NCBI GenBank assembly: GCA_018195615.1
Contig: JAGTPG010000001.1
Location: forward strand, 744,001-808,000
DNA from: Streptomyces tuirus
GTDB lineage: Bacteria > Actinomycetota > Actinomycetes > Streptomycetales > Streptomycetaceae
Length of the DNA stretch: 64,000 bases
Direction of reading: 5' to 3'
A program made the translations under genes and the position numbers. Every line of letters begins with the position of its first letter. Within the stretch, counting starts at the first letter, position 1. The notes beneath the pieces were generated by a model. It had not been told where the DNA came from, ran no database searches, and was given only the letters and a program-made list of their open reading frames with translations. Below, piece by piece: positions 36,207 through 46,599 of this stretch.

Positions 36207-36306
36207 GTGTCTCATTACGAGACACCTCGCGCAGGCCTTACGGGACACCTCGTGTACGCCATACGCCTCGCGCAGGCCTTACGGGACACCTCGTGTACGC
36301 CATACG
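36207..36306. promoter_or_regulatory. operator dyad and 41-bp tandem repeats in the hydroxyquinol promoter gap
   Basis: GTGTCTC-ATTAC-GAGACAC (36207-36225) is a perfect dyad, followed by two exact 41-bp tandem copies (36225-36265 and 36266-36306). The half-site TACGGGACACCTC occurs three more times downstream, at 36239-36251, 36280-36292 and 36304-36316. It is a likely binding array for the divergent AcoR-like regulator, controlling the monooxygenase operon leftward. Confidence 0.65.
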
Positions 36307-36390
36307 GGACACCTCACGGACGGCTTTGTGTGCGACCCGGGGCACACCAGTTGTTGCCTGTTCAACCGAACCCGTTACGGTGTGCATGCC

Positions 36391-38149
36391 GTGACCACCA
36401 CAGAGCCCTCGCCCGCAGCCGCCGCCTTGCCCGCGCTGCGTCTCGCCCGCCAGCGGTTCCTGTCGGGCTGTCCGCTGCCCGGCGGCGTTCCGGAGGAGGT
36501 CGTCGCGGCGTGGCGGCGAGCGCGGTTCTTCGGGGTGCCGCACGACTTGAAGGAGCCGTCCGTCGCTCCGGTGCCGCCGGTGGAGTCGGCGCTCCTCGGC
36601 GCCGCCCGGCCGGTGCTCGACCGGATCGTTACGGCCCTGGACGCGGACCGGTCGCTCCTCGTCCTCACCGACGAGCGGCTGCGGGTGCTGTGGGCGGCCG
36701 GGAGCATGCCCGGGCTCGAGGCGTGCACCGTCCTGGCGGAGCAGGAAGTCGGCAACAACAGCGCGGCCCTCGCCCTGCGCACCCGGCGCCGGGCCGAGGT
36801 GCACGGCCCCGAGCACTTCCTCGACCGCTGGCAGGACGTCTCCGCCGTGAGTGTCCCGCTGCTCGGGCCGGAGAGCGGGCAGGCGCTCGGCACGGTGACC
36901 GTCGCGTCGCGGCTGTGCACCGCGCGTCCGCCCCATCCACAGGCGGCGCTCGCCGAGGCCACCGCCGCAGCGGTGGAGACGGAGCTGCGGGCGCGGGCGG
37001 GGCGGGCCGAGCGGGCCCTGCTGGACGCGTATCTGCGGGCGGCCGGGGCGCACGGGTCGGGGCGTGAGGCGGACGGCGCCGCACGTGGTACGGACCGGGC
37101 GGTGGCCGCCGTGGACGGCCGCAACCGGCTGGTCAGCGACGGGGCCCAGCGACTGCTGACGCCCAAGCTGCTCGAGGCACTGGAGCGTACGGCGGTGCAC
37201 GCGCGGCGCGGGGACGGTGTGGGTGAGGCGGCGGTGCCCGAGGAAGCCGGGTGCACCGCGCGCGTCACTCCCGTACGTCTGGACGACGGCACGGTCATCG
37301 GAGTCGTCGCCGTCCTCGAACCACTCGGGGATCCCGGGCCGCCGGCGCCGGCCGCGCCGCGCCCGCCGGTCGGGCTCACAGGCTCCTCGGTCCCCTGGCG
37401 ACACGCCGTCGGGCGGGCCGTCGAGCTGGCCCGGTCGCCGGAGCCGCTGCTGCTGACCGGTGAGCGCGGCACGGGCAAGTCCGCGCTGGCCCGGGAACTG
37501 CTCGGCGCGGAGGCGGTCGAGGTCGTCGACGCGGCGCAGGACACCGGACTGGACCGAGCCCTGCCCGCGTGGCCGGCCGGTCGCCCGCTCCTGCTCCGGC
37601 ACGCCGAGCGCCTCGCGCAGCCCGGCGTGGCCGCGCTCAACTCCCTGCTCGACGCCCACCCGGACACCCGACTGCTGCTCACCCACACCCCCGGCGCGCC
37701 GGCCGGCCCTTGTCTCCAGCGCCTGCTGGACAAACTGTCCGCCCGCTCGGTGACCCTGCCCCACTGCGGGAACGCACCGGTGACATACGCGAGTTGCTGC
37801 CGGCCCTGGCACCACGACCGGCGCCCGGCCGGCCGCCCCTGACCTGGACCCTGGACGCCCTGCGCGCGCTGGAGATGTACCCCTGGCCGGGGAATGTCGC
37901 CGAGCTGGCCCATGTCGTCCGGGCCCTGGCGGAACACCGGCGGGCAACGGGCCGGTCCGCCGGGCGGAGCTGCCGGACGCCGTGCGGGAAGGGCCTGCCG
38001 CGCGGCCGCTCAGCCCGATGGAGCACGCCGAGCGCACCGCGATCCTGGAGGCACTGCGCCGCCACGGCGGCAACAAGGCACGCGCGGCGGCGGCGCTGGG
38101 CATCGGCCGGGCGACCCTGTACCGCAAGCTGCGGGGTTATCGAGGCTGA
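36391..38149 (+). CDS. AcoR-like transcriptional activator (GAF, AAA-like, Fis domains), frames restored
   Basis: A protein of 586 residues after adding one C near 37759-37762 and one near 37951-37953. GTG 36391 is my choice of start; GTG 36382 is an alternative. Residues about 60-205 are GAF-like (VLAEQEVGNNSAALALRTRR). About 330-490 is AAA-like with Walker A LTGERGTGKSALAREL, but the sigma-54 contact motif GAFTGA is absent, as usual in actinobacteria. The end AERTAILEALRRHGGNKARA ... ATLYRKLRGYRG is a Fis helix-turn-helix. It diverges from the hydroxyquinol operon and probably activates it on sensing an aromatic compound. Confidence 0.75.
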
Positions 38150-38214
38150 GGGCCCTGGGTGGGCAGCGGCTCCGGGACCGGTCTCGGCCGGCCCCGTCGT
38201 GTCAGAGACGCGAA

Positions 38215-38240
38215 GACCCTCCTCGTCAGGGAGGAGGGTC
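38215..38240. terminator. hairpin between the regulator and tRNA-Leu
   Basis: GACCCTCCT (38215-38223) pairs with AGGAGGGTC (38232-38240), 8-nt loop, and flanking GACGC/GCGTC extend the stem. It follows the regulator stop and also lies past the 3' end of the leftward tRNA, so it may serve both. Confidence 0.65.
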
Positions 38241-38256
38241 GCGTCGTGATGTCGAG

Positions 38257-38340
38257 TGTCCGAGGGGGACTTGAACCCCCACGCCCGATAAAGGGCACTA
38301 GCACCTCAAGCTAGCGCGTCTGCCATTCCGCCACCCGGAC
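38257..38340 (-). tRNA. tRNA-Leu (anticodon GAG)
   Basis: The complement of 38340-38257 folds as a class II tRNA: acceptor GTCCGGG/CTCGGAC, D-arm GGCGGAATGGCAGACGC, anticodon loop TTGAGGT (anticodon GAG, Leu CUC/CUU), a long variable arm, and T-loop GGTTCAAGTCC. CCA is not encoded. Confidence 0.93.
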
Positions 38341-38481
38341 CAGGTGTCTGTCGCTTCGGCGGGGCTGCTCCCGCGGCGACATGGACAACCATACCAAGGT
38401 TTCGGAGTGCCTTTCACCTGCGTTTCCTTCCACATGGCGGGGGTCCGGGACCTCTTGGCCCGATCCCCCTAGGGTCACACC

Positions 38482-39812
38482 ATGAGTGACTGGATGGTTA
38501 CGCAGAGCCCCGCTCAGGGGCGACGCCCGCGGGCGCTGTCACCGCTCAGGGAGCATCTGCGGGACACGTTCTGGTTCGCCCGTTCGCGGCGATGGTGAGC
38601 GTCTTCGTGGTCTGGGTGGGGGCCCAGGCGCTGGACACCGCCATCGTCGACGCGCTCCGGGAGGACGGCGACTACGACACGCTCGACGAACTGCTGCGGT
38701 TCGCCGAGGACGCGCGGGCCGTGGTGAGCGCGGTCGGCTCGGCGATGATGACCTTCATCGGTGTGGTCTTCAGCATCTCGCTGGTGGCCGTGCAGATGGC
38801 GAGCGGGCAGTTCACGCCGCGGGTGGTGCGGCTCTTCGTGCGGAGCCGGATCACCAAGGCGACCTTCGCCGTGTTCCTGGCGACCTTCGTGCTGACCCTG
38901 TTGGTCCTGACCGCCTTCGACAGCACCGACGACCCCCGCGCGGTCACATCGGTGCCTCTGGTTCAGTCGGTTCTCACCCTCTGCATGGTCGCACTGAGCC
39001 TCTTCCTTTTCGTGCTGTACGTGAACACCACCCTGCGGCTGATGCGGATCAGCCATGTGATCGCGCGGATCGCCACGGAGTCCTTCCGGGTGGCCGCTTC
39101 GATGCCGGTACCGGTGAGCGGGCAGGAGGCCCCACCTCTCGGTTCCGCGACCGCGTGGGTGTCTCACGAGGGCGGGGCGGGGGTGCTGCGGGACGTGCAC
39201 ATCGCGCGGTTGGCGCGGGTGGCGCGCAGGCACGGGGTCGTGCTGCGGCTGATCCCGCGGATCGGGGACTTCGTGGTGCCCGGCACGCCCGTACTGGCGG
39301 TCCACGGCGGCCCTGCCCCGCCCCGCGGTGCGCTGCGCCACACCATCTCGGTGGGAGTGGAACGGACCTACCACCAGGATCTCGGCTTCGGACTGCGGCA
39401 GTTGTCCGACATCGCGCTGCGCGCCCTGTCACCGGCGATCAACGATCCGACGACCGCCGTCCAGGCGATGGACCGCATCATCCAGTTCCTGGCCTCGCTG
39501 AGCCGACGCCCGCTGGACAACGCCCTGCACCGGGACCGGGGCGGTGCGGTGCGGCTGGTGCAGCCCGTGCCGGGGTGGACCGAGCTGGTGGATCTCGGGT
39601 TCACCGAGGTGCGAGGATGCGCCACCGGGAGTCCGCAGGTGTCGCGGCGCATGCTGGCCGGACTGGACGACCTGCTTCTGCTCGCGCCGCCGGAACGACG
39701 GGAGCCGCTGCTCCGCCACCGCGAACTGCTCCGGCAGTCGGTCGCCGAGACCGCGCCGTCTGCGTCGGACCGCGCGTTCGCCCTGCGCCCGGACCGTCAG
39801 GGCATCGCCTGA
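38482..39812 (+). CDS. DUF2254 integral membrane protein (frame restored)
   Basis: ATG 38482 gives MSDWMVTQSPAQGRRPRALS, and after one C is added to the CCC at 38579-38581 the frame continues as APFAAMVSVFVVWVGAQALD. The result has 443 residues. Four hydrophobic spans (about 33-50, 85-110, 125-150, 165-190) precede a soluble C-terminal region with DLGFGLRQLSDIALRALSPA and INDPTTAVQAMDRI, the DUF2254 signature. Function of the family is unknown; a channel or stress-related role has been guessed. The short ORF from 38592 is a truncated reading. Confidence 0.8.
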
Positions 39813-39830
39813 GCGACGCCTCGGCGATGT

Positions 39831-39876
39831 CCGACGCCGGTGCGCCACAGAGGATCACAGGGCGAACCGGCGTCGG
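39831..39876. terminator. inverted repeat between convergent genes
   Basis: CCGACGCCGGT (39831-39841) and ACCGGCGTCGG (39866-39876) form an 11-bp stem with a 24-nt loop in the 80-bp gap between the DUF2254 gene and the leftward aldehyde dehydrogenase. Bidirectional terminator candidate. Confidence 0.45.
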
Positions 39877-39892
39877 GCACAGCGCCTCCGGC

Positions 39893-41456
39893 TCAGGGCA
39901 GGAGCTGGTACTCCGGGAAGTTTCCCGGCAGCCGCTCCCCCGCCGGCCCCTTCGTCACCGCGCGCACCAGCAGCTCGCCGCCGACGAACGCGCCGCGCCA
40001 GGACGCCCCGAGCCCGCCGAACAGCTCGTCGCGGTCGCCGCGGGAACGGGGCCGGCCGTGGCCGACCTTGAACGCGCGGATCTGCGGGGCGAGCCGCTCG
40101 TAGGTCGCCTGGTCGTCCGTGGACAGCGTGGCCACCAGTGCGCCGTTCGAGGCGTTCATCGCGGCCAGCAGCTCCGCCTCCGTGTCGACCAGGACGATCG
40201 TGTCGACCGGGCCGAACGGCTCCGCGTGGTGCAGCGGGGAGGACCGGGGCGGATTGAGGAGCGTGACCGGCTGGACGTAGGCGGAGGTGTCCTGGCCGGG
40301 CAGGAAGCGGGCGCCGGACGGACTGCCGCGGTGCAGCGGTACGGCGCCGCGCTCGATCGCCTCGGCGACCTGGTCCCGGAGCTCCTTCGCCTTGGCCGCG
40401 TTGATGACCGGCCCGAAGTCCAACTCCGGGTAGGGGTCGTCCTGCTGCTCCACGGCGAGCGGGTGGCCGACTGCGAGCATGCGGACCGCCGGGAGGTACG
40501 CCGCCAGGAACGCGTCGAACAACTGCCGCTGGACGACGAAGCGCGGGTACGCCGTGCAGCGCTGCTTGCCGTAGTCGAAGAGCTTGGGGATCACCGCGGT
40601 GAGCGCGTCCCAGTCCGAGTGGTTCCAGATGCCCCAGGTGTTGAGTCCCTCCTGTTCGAGTACGTGTCGTTTCCCGAGGTCGGTGACGGCCGTGGCCACC
40701 GAGGCGCCGGTGTCGCGGCCGCCGACGAAGGAGACGCAGCCGATCTCGGGCGCCCGCACCAGCGCCTGGGACAGCTCGCCCCCGCTGCCGCTGACGAGGG
40801 TCACGGGAATCCCTCGCGGGCGGCGAGCGCCGAGGCCAGGGTGAGGCAGGCGACACCGCCGTCGGTCGGGGTCTTGGCGATGACCGCGTTGCCCGCCAGT
40901 GCCTGCACCAGCACTGCGTGAACGAGCACACTCATCGGGTAGTTCCAGCTGGCGATGTTGGACACCGGGCCGTCCAGCGGAGCCCGGCCGGCGAGCATCG
41001 GCTCGATGCCGTCGACGTACCAGCGGACGCCGTCGATGGCCCGGTCTACGTCCGCCTGGGCGAGCCGCCAGGGCTTGCCGATCTCCCAGACGAGCAGCAG
41101 CGCCAGCAGCCGGCGGTGTTCGGCGAGGGCGTCGAGGGTGGCCGCGACGCGTGCCCGGCGCTCCGGCAGGGGATGTGACGCCATGCGCGGTGCTGGTCGA
41201 GGGCGGCGCGCACGGCCTGGTGCGCGGTCACCCCGTCCAGACGCGGCGGGCCGGCGATCGGGCTGCCGTCGACGGGGCTGACGGCGGGCAGGACCCGGCC
41301 GTCAGCCTGCCAGGCGGAGTTCCAGAGGTTGAGGACCCGGTCGTCGCGGAAGGCCTCCGGCGCGACGGTGAGGCAGCGCTGCCACGCGTCAGGCCAAGAC
41401 GTGCCGGATTTGAGGGTGAGGGTGGGTGCCATGGGGTTTGCCATGGGGTTTGCCAT
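39893..41456 (-). CDS. aldehyde dehydrogenase family protein (frames restored)
   Basis: About 521 residues after one G is added near 41174-41176 and near 40811-40813. The start region has three ATGs in a 12-bp repeat (ATGGCAAACCCC), the first at 41456 with GGAG upstream. [20 protein letters not shown] is the NAD-binding approach loop, and [14 protein letters not shown] carries the catalytic Cys; [12 protein letters not shown] replaces the usual LELGGK Glu segment. It is leftward of sucD in an oxalate gene island, so a glyoxylate, glycolaldehyde or acyl-CoA semialdehyde substrate is plausible but not shown. Confidence 0.7.
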
Positions 41457-41499
41457 GGGGTTGCTCCGCTCTCGGTGCACGGTCGGGGCGGGACCTGGC

Positions 41500-42387
41500 T
41501 CACTGCCGTTGTTCTCCGAGGCGCGCGAGCACGAGGTTCGCGGTCTCGGTCGGTGTGCTGCCCACGCTCACCCCGGCCGCCTCCAGTGCCTCCTTCTTGG
41601 CCTGTGCCGTGCCGGTCGAGCCGGACACGATGGCGCCCGCGTGTCCCATGGTCTTGCCCTCGGGTGCGGTGAACCCGGCGATGTAGCCGACGACCGGCTT
41701 GGTGACGTGCTCGCGGACGTACGCCGCCGCCCGTTCCTCCGCGTCGCCGCCGATCTCGCCGATGAGGACGATGAGTTCGGTGTCGGGGTCGTCCTGGAAG
41801 GCGGCGAGGCAGTCGATGTGCGTGGTGCCGACGACCGGGTCGCCGCCGATGCCGACGCACGTCGAGAAGCCGATGTCGCGGAGCTCGTACATGAGCTGGT
41901 ACGTCAGCGTGCCCGACTTGGAGACCAGTCCGATGCGGCCCGGTTTCGTGATGTCGGCCGGGATGATGCCCGCGTTGGACTGGCCGGGGGTGATGAGGCC
42001 CGGGCAGTTGGGGCCGACGACCCGGGTGCCCTTCTCCCTGGCGTGGGTGGTGAAGGCGACGGAGTCGTGGACGGGGATGCCCTCGGTGATGACGACCGTG
42101 AGGCCGATGCCCGCGTCGGCGGCTTCGGCCACGGCCGCCTTGGCGAAGGCGGGCGGCACGAAGACGACGGTGACGTCCGCCCCGGTCGCGCGCATCCCGT
42201 CGGCGACCGTGCCGAAGACGGGGACGGCCCGCTCGTCGAAGTCGACGGTGCGGCCCGCCTTGCGCGGGTTGACGCCGCCGACGACGTTCGTGCCGGCGGC
42301 CAGCATGCGGCGGGTGTGCTTCATGCCCTCGCTGCCGGTCATGCCCTGGACGAGGACCTTGCTCTCCTTGGTGAGGTAGATGGCCAT
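41500..42387 (-). CDS. sucD: succinyl-CoA synthetase alpha-type subunit
   Basis: A 295-residue CoA-binding subunit from ATG 42387, 9 bp after suc[21 protein letters not shown] is the Rossmann CoA-binding start, [20 protein letters not shown] a conserved loop, and [17 protein letters not shown] holds the phosphohistidine (GHAG). It pairs with the beta subunit to make or use an acyl-CoA with ATP. Its linkage to oxalate genes suggests a dedicated second copy; succinate, malate or a related acid could be the substrate. Confidence 0.88.
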   Translation of the reverse strand: MAIYLTKESKVLVQGMTGSEGMKHTRRMLAAGTNVVGGVNPRKAGRTVDFDERAVPVFGTVADGMRATGADVTVVFVPPAFAKAAVAEAADAGIGLTVVITEGIPVHDSVAFTTHAREKGTRVVGPNCPGLITPGQSNAGIIPADITKPGRIGLVSKSGTLTYQLMYELRDIGFSTCVGIGGDPVVGTTHIDCLAAFQDDPDTELIVLIGEIGGDAEERAAAYVREHVTKPVVGYIAGFTAPEGKTMGHAGAIVSGSTGTAQAKKEALEAAGVSVGSTPTETANLVLARLGEQRQ

Positions 42388-42396
42388 GACGTCCCC

Positions 42397-43527
42397 TCAG
42401 GCTGTGGTGGCGAGTTCGGCGGCACGGCGGGCGGCGCCGTCCATGGTGGTGACCTGCTGGACCAGCGGATGCGCGTGTTCGTCGAGGATGGCGCGGCCCC
42501 GGGCCGCGTTGTTGCCGTCGAGGCGCACGACGAGCGGCTTGGTGAGGCGGACGGTGTCCAGGGCCTGGACGATGCCGTCGGCGACCGCGTCGCACGCGGT
42601 GATCCCGCCGAAGACGTTGACGAAGACGGACTTCACGGCCGGGTCGGAGAGGATGACCGACAGTCCGTCCGCCATGATCCGGGCGCTCGCTCCGCCGCCG
42701 ATGTCGAGGAAGTTGGCGGGGCGCGCGCCGCAGCCCGCGACGACGTCCAGGGTGGACATGACGAGGCCGGCGCCGTTGCCGATGATGCCGACCTCGCCGT
42801 CGAGCTTGACGTAGTTGAGGCCCTTGGCGGCAGCCGCCGCCTCCAGCGCATCGTCGTGTTCCGTGTCGTCGGCGCCCCACCGTGCCTGCCGGAACCGGGC
42901 GTTGTCGTCGAGGGTGACCTTGCCGTCGAGGGCAAGGATCTGCCCCTGCCGGGTGCGGACGAGCGGATTCACCTCGACGAGGAGGGCGTCCTCGCGGACC
43001 AGGACCTCCCAGAGCCGCACGAGGACGTCGACGGTCTGCGGCGGAAGCCCGGCGGTCTCGGCGATCTCACCCGCCGTCGCGGAGGTGACACCCTCGGCGG
43101 GATCGACGGGGATACGGGCCACGGCCTCGGGCCGGGTCGCGGCGACCTCCTCGATCTCCATGCCGCCTTCGGCCGAGGCGATCGCGAGGAACCGGCCCGC
43201 CGCACGGTCGAGTACGTAGGAGACGTAGAACTCGGTCTCGATGTCGACGGGTTGGGCCAGCATCACCTTGCCGACCCGGTGGCCCTTGATGTCCATGCCG
43301 AGGATCTGACGGGCGGTGAGCTCGGCGGCGGCCGGGTCGGCGGCGAGCTTCACCCCGCCCGCCTTGCCACGCCCACCGGTCTTCACCTGGGCCTTCACCA
43401 CGACCCGCCCGCCGAGCCGGCGTGCGATCTCACGGGCTTCCTTGGGCGAGTCGGTGACCTCGGCCCGCGGCACCACAATGCCGTGTTCCTCGAAGAGTTC
43501 CCTTGCCTGGTGTTCGTACAGGTCCAT
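42397..43527 (-). CDS. sucC: succinyl-CoA synthetase beta-type subunit (ATP-grasp)
   Basis: A 376-residue protein starting at ATG 43527 after [25 protein letters not shown] is the classic start; [20 protein letters not shown] binds nucleotide, EVNPLVRT and [14 protein letters not shown] bind metal, and [20 protein letters not shown] leads into [10 protein letters not shown]. It forms the heterodimer with sucD. It is divergent from the decarboxylase gene across a 143-bp gap containing a dyad. Confidence 0.9.
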   Translation of the reverse strand: MDLYEHQARELFEEHGIVVPRAEVTDSPKEAREIARRLGGRVVVKAQVKTGGRGKAGGVKLAADPAAAELTARQILGMDIKGHRVGKVMLAQPVDIETEFYVSYVLDRAAGRFLAIASAEGGMEIEEVAATRPEAVARIPVDPAEGVTSATAGEIAETAGLPPQTVDVLVRLWEVLVREDALLVEVNPLVRTRQGQILALDGKVTLDDNARFRQARWGADDTEHDDALEAAAAAKGLNYVKLDGEVGIIGNGAGLVMSTLDVVAGCGARPANFLDIGGGASARIMADGLSVILSDPAVKSVFVNVFGGITACDAVADGIVQALDTVRLTKPLVVRLDGNNAARGRAILDEHAHPLVQQVTTMDGAARRAAELATTA

Positions 43528-43596
43528 TTCCGGCTCCTGTCTAAAAGTGCCGCACGCCCCCTGGACACCACCCACCGGATGCGGGATAACAAGCTT

Positions 43597-43620
43597 CATA
43601 CAGTATTCGTCGACTGTATG
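43597..43620. promoter_or_regulatory. operator dyad in the sucC/decarboxylase promoter gap
   Basis: CATACAGT (43597-43604) and ACTGTATG (43613-43620) are perfect inverted repeats separated by 8 bp, centred in the divergent gap. It is the likely site of a regulator that co-controls both arms of the oxalate island; the regulator gene is not evident nearby. Confidence 0.55.
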
Positions 43621-43670
43621 CAATGTACCGCGAGTCGTTCCAACCCCCTACGAAGGGACAGGACTTCGCC

Positions 43671-45330
43671 ATGCCCGACGACACCCAGGACGTGATCTCC
43701 GGTGGTCATCTCGTAGCCAAGGCGCTGAAGGCCGAGGGGGTCGACCGTATCTACACGCTGTGCGGCGGCCACATCATCGACATCTACGACGGCTGCGTCG
43801 ACGAGGGCATCGAGGTCGTCGACGTCCGTCACGAGCAGGTCGCCGCCCACGCCGCCGACGGTTACGCGCGCATCACCGGCAAGCCAGGCTGCGCGGTGGT
43901 CACCGCCGGCCCGGGGACGACCGACGCCGTCACCGGTGTCGCCAACGCCTTCCGCGCGGAGTCCCCGATGCTGCTGATCGGCGGTCAGGGGGCCCTCACC
44001 CAGCACAAGATGGGGTCCCTCCAGGACCTGCCGCACGTCGACATGATGAACCCCATCACCAAGTTCGCGGCGACCGTGCCCGACACGGCGCGCGCGGCCG
44101 ACATGGTGTCCATGGCCTTCCGTGAGTGTTTCCACGGCGCGCCCGGCCCCTCCTTCCTGGAGATCCCGCGCGACGTGCTGGACGCCAAGGTGCCGGCGGC
44201 CAAGGCACGCGTGCCCCGGTCGGGCGCCTACCGCGCCTCGACCCGCTCGGCCGGCGACCCCGAGTCGATCGAGAGGCTCGCCGACCTGCTGGTGCACGCC
44301 GAGAAGCCGGCCATTCTCCTCGGCAGCCAGGTGTGGACGACCCGGGGCACCGAATCGGCCATCGAGCTGGTACGCACCCTGAACATCCCGCGTACATGAA
44401 CGGGGCGGGCCGGGGCACGCTCCCGCCCGGCGACCCGCACCACTTCCAGCTGTCGCGCCGGTACGCCTTCTCGGGCGCCGACGTCATCGTCATCGTCGGC
44501 ACGCCCTTCGACTTCCGCATGGGCTACGGCAAGCGGCTGTCGCCGGACGCGACCGTCGTGCAGATCGACCTCGACTACCGCACGGTGGGCAAGAACCGCG
44601 ACATCGACCTCGGCATCGTGGGCGACGCCGGGCTGGTGCTGAAGGCCGTGACCGAGGCCGCATCCGGGCGCGTCAACGGCGGTGCGTCGAAGCGCAAGGA
44701 GTGGCTGGACGAGCTGCGGGCCGCCGAGCAGACCGCGCTGGAGAAGCGGCTGCCGAACCTGCGGTCGGACGCCTCACCCATCCATCCGTACCGCCTGGTC
44801 AGCGAGATCAACGACTTCCTCACCGAGGATTCGATCTACATCGGCGACGGCGGCGACATCGTCACCTTCTCCGGGCAGGTCGTCCAGCCCAAGTCGCCCG
44901 GGCACTGGATGGACCCCGGTCCGCTCGGCACGCTCGGCGTCGGCGTCCCCTTCGTGCTCGCGGCCAAGCAGGCGCGGCCGACAAGGAGGTCGTGGCGCTC
45001 TTCGGCGATGGCGCGTTCTCCCTCACCGGCTGGGACTTCGAGACTCTCGTCCGCTACGACCTCCCCTTCGTCGGCATCATCGGCAACAACTCCTCCATGA
45101 ACCAGATCCGCTACGGCCAGGCCGCCAAGTACGGCAAGGACCGCGAGCGGGTCGGCAACACCCTCGGCGACGTCCACTACGACAAGTTCGCCCGGATGCT
45201 GGGCGGATACGGCGAGGAGGTCCGCGACCCCGCCGACATCGGCCCGGCCCTCAGGCGCGCCCGCGAGTCCGGCAAGCCGTCCCTGATCAACGTCTGGGTC
45301 GACCCCGACGCGTACGCCCCGGAACCATGA
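43671..45330 (+). CDS. TPP-dependent oxalyl-CoA decarboxylase candidate (frames restored)
   Basis: ATG 43671 gives 553 residues after one G at 44390 and one at about 44979-44981. RIYTLCGGHIIDIYDGC and VDVRHEQVAAHAADGYARIT carry the catalytic Glu of ThDP enzymes; VALFGDGAFSLTGWDFETLV and IGNNSSMNQIRYG form the GDG...NN cofactor site. It is followed by formyl-CoA transferase, so decarboxylation of oxalyl-CoA to formyl-CoA is the best fit. The sequence is closer in style to acetolactate synthase/2-hydroxyacyl-CoA lyase than to the Oxalobacter enzyme as I remember it, so specificity is inferred from context. Confidence 0.7.
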
Positions 45331-45359
45331 ACCAGACCATGTACAAGTGAGGTGCCCCG

Positions 45360-46598
45360 ATGACCGGACCGTCCACCAAGGCACTCGAAGGCATCCGCGT
45401 CCTGGACATGACCCACGTCCAGTCCGGGCCGTCGGCGACCCAGCTGCTCGCCTGGCTCGGCGCGGACGTCGTCAAGCTGGAGGCGCCGACCGGCGACATC
45501 ACGCGCAAACAGCTGCGTGACCTGCCGGACGTCGACTCCCTCTACTTCACGATGCTCAACTGCAACAAGCGGAGCATCACCCTGAACACCAAGACCGAGC
45601 GCGGCAAGGAGATCCTCACCGAGCTGATCCGGCGCTCCGACGTCATGGTCGAGAACTTCGGACCGGGCGCCGTCGACCGGATGGGCTTCACCTGGGACCG
45701 CATCCAGGAGATCAATCCGCGTATCGTCTATGCCTCCATCAAGGGGTTCGGCGAAGGCCCGTACACCAACTTCAAGGCGTACGAGGTCGTCGCGCAGGCC
45801 ATGGGCGGGTCGATGTCGACCACCGGTTTCGAGGACGGGCCGCCGCTGGCGACGGGGGCCCAGATCGGGGACTCGGGACGGGCGTGCACGCCGTGGCGGG
45901 CATCCTCGCCGCGCTCTACCAACGGGAGCGCACCGGTCGCGGGCAGCGGGTCAACGTGGCCATGCAGCACGCTGTACTGAATCTGTGCCGGGTGAAGCTG
46001 CGGGACCAGCAGCGCCTGGCACACGGGCCGCTCGCTGAATATCCCAACGAGGACTTCGGCGACGAGGTTCCCCGGTCCGGAAACGCGTCCGGCGGCGGCC
46101 AGCCCGGCTGGGCCGTCAAGTGCGCGCCGGGCGGCCCGAACGACTACGTGTACGTCATCGTGCAGCCCGTCGGCTGGCGGCCGATCAGCGAGCTCATCGG
46201 CCGGCCCGAACTGGCCGAGGACCCGAGTGGGCGACGCCCGAGGCGCGGCTGCCCAAGCTGAACAAGATGTTCCAGCTGATCGAGGAGTGGTCCTCGACGC
46301 TGCCCAAGTGGGAGGTGCTGGAGAGGCTCAACGCGCACAACATCCCGTGCGGGCCGATCCTGTCCACCCGGGAGATCATCGAGGACCGGTCGCTGGTCGC
46401 CAACGAGATGGTCGTCACCGTCCCGCACCCGAGCGCGGGGAGTTCGTGACCGTCGGCAGCCCGCTGAAGCTGTCCGACTCCCCGGTCGAAGTGACCAGCT
46501 CACCGCTCCTCGGGGAGCACAACGAAGAGGTCTATGTCGGCGAACTCGGCCTCGGCGACGAGGAAGTGCGCCTGCTCAAGTCGAACGGGGTGATCTGA
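45360..46598 (+). CDS. frc: formyl-CoA:oxalate CoA-transferase (frames restored)
   Basis: ATG 45360. Three breaks, at about 45875, 46222 and 46428, each mended by one base, give 413 residues. [40 protein letters not shown] and [20 protein letters not shown] match the Oxalobacter enzyme closely, as does [18 protein letters not shown]. The catalytic Asp lies in QIGDSGTGVH, just at the first break. It moves CoA from formyl-CoA to oxalate, feeding the decarboxylase upstream. The density of breaks suggests a poor local base call, not decay. Confidence 0.88.
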
Positions 46599-46599
46599 C

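Noticed and set aside
36225..36306. CRISPR-like array
   Set aside because: The 41-bp units are contiguous with no spacers, there are only two exact copies, and no cas genes occur; a promoter repeat fits better.
38486..40921. 811-codon rightward ORF across the DUF2254 and dehydrogenase genes
   Set aside because: It is an Arg/Gly/Ala-rich shadow of real genes on both strands, with no domain or ribosome binding site; long open frames in all registers are expected at this GC.
43671..46598. Oxalate genes as pseudogenes because of five frame breaks
   Set aside because: All breaks are single G/C losses restoring conserved sequence and divisible-by-three lengths, in line with the window-wide pattern; catalytic residues are intact.
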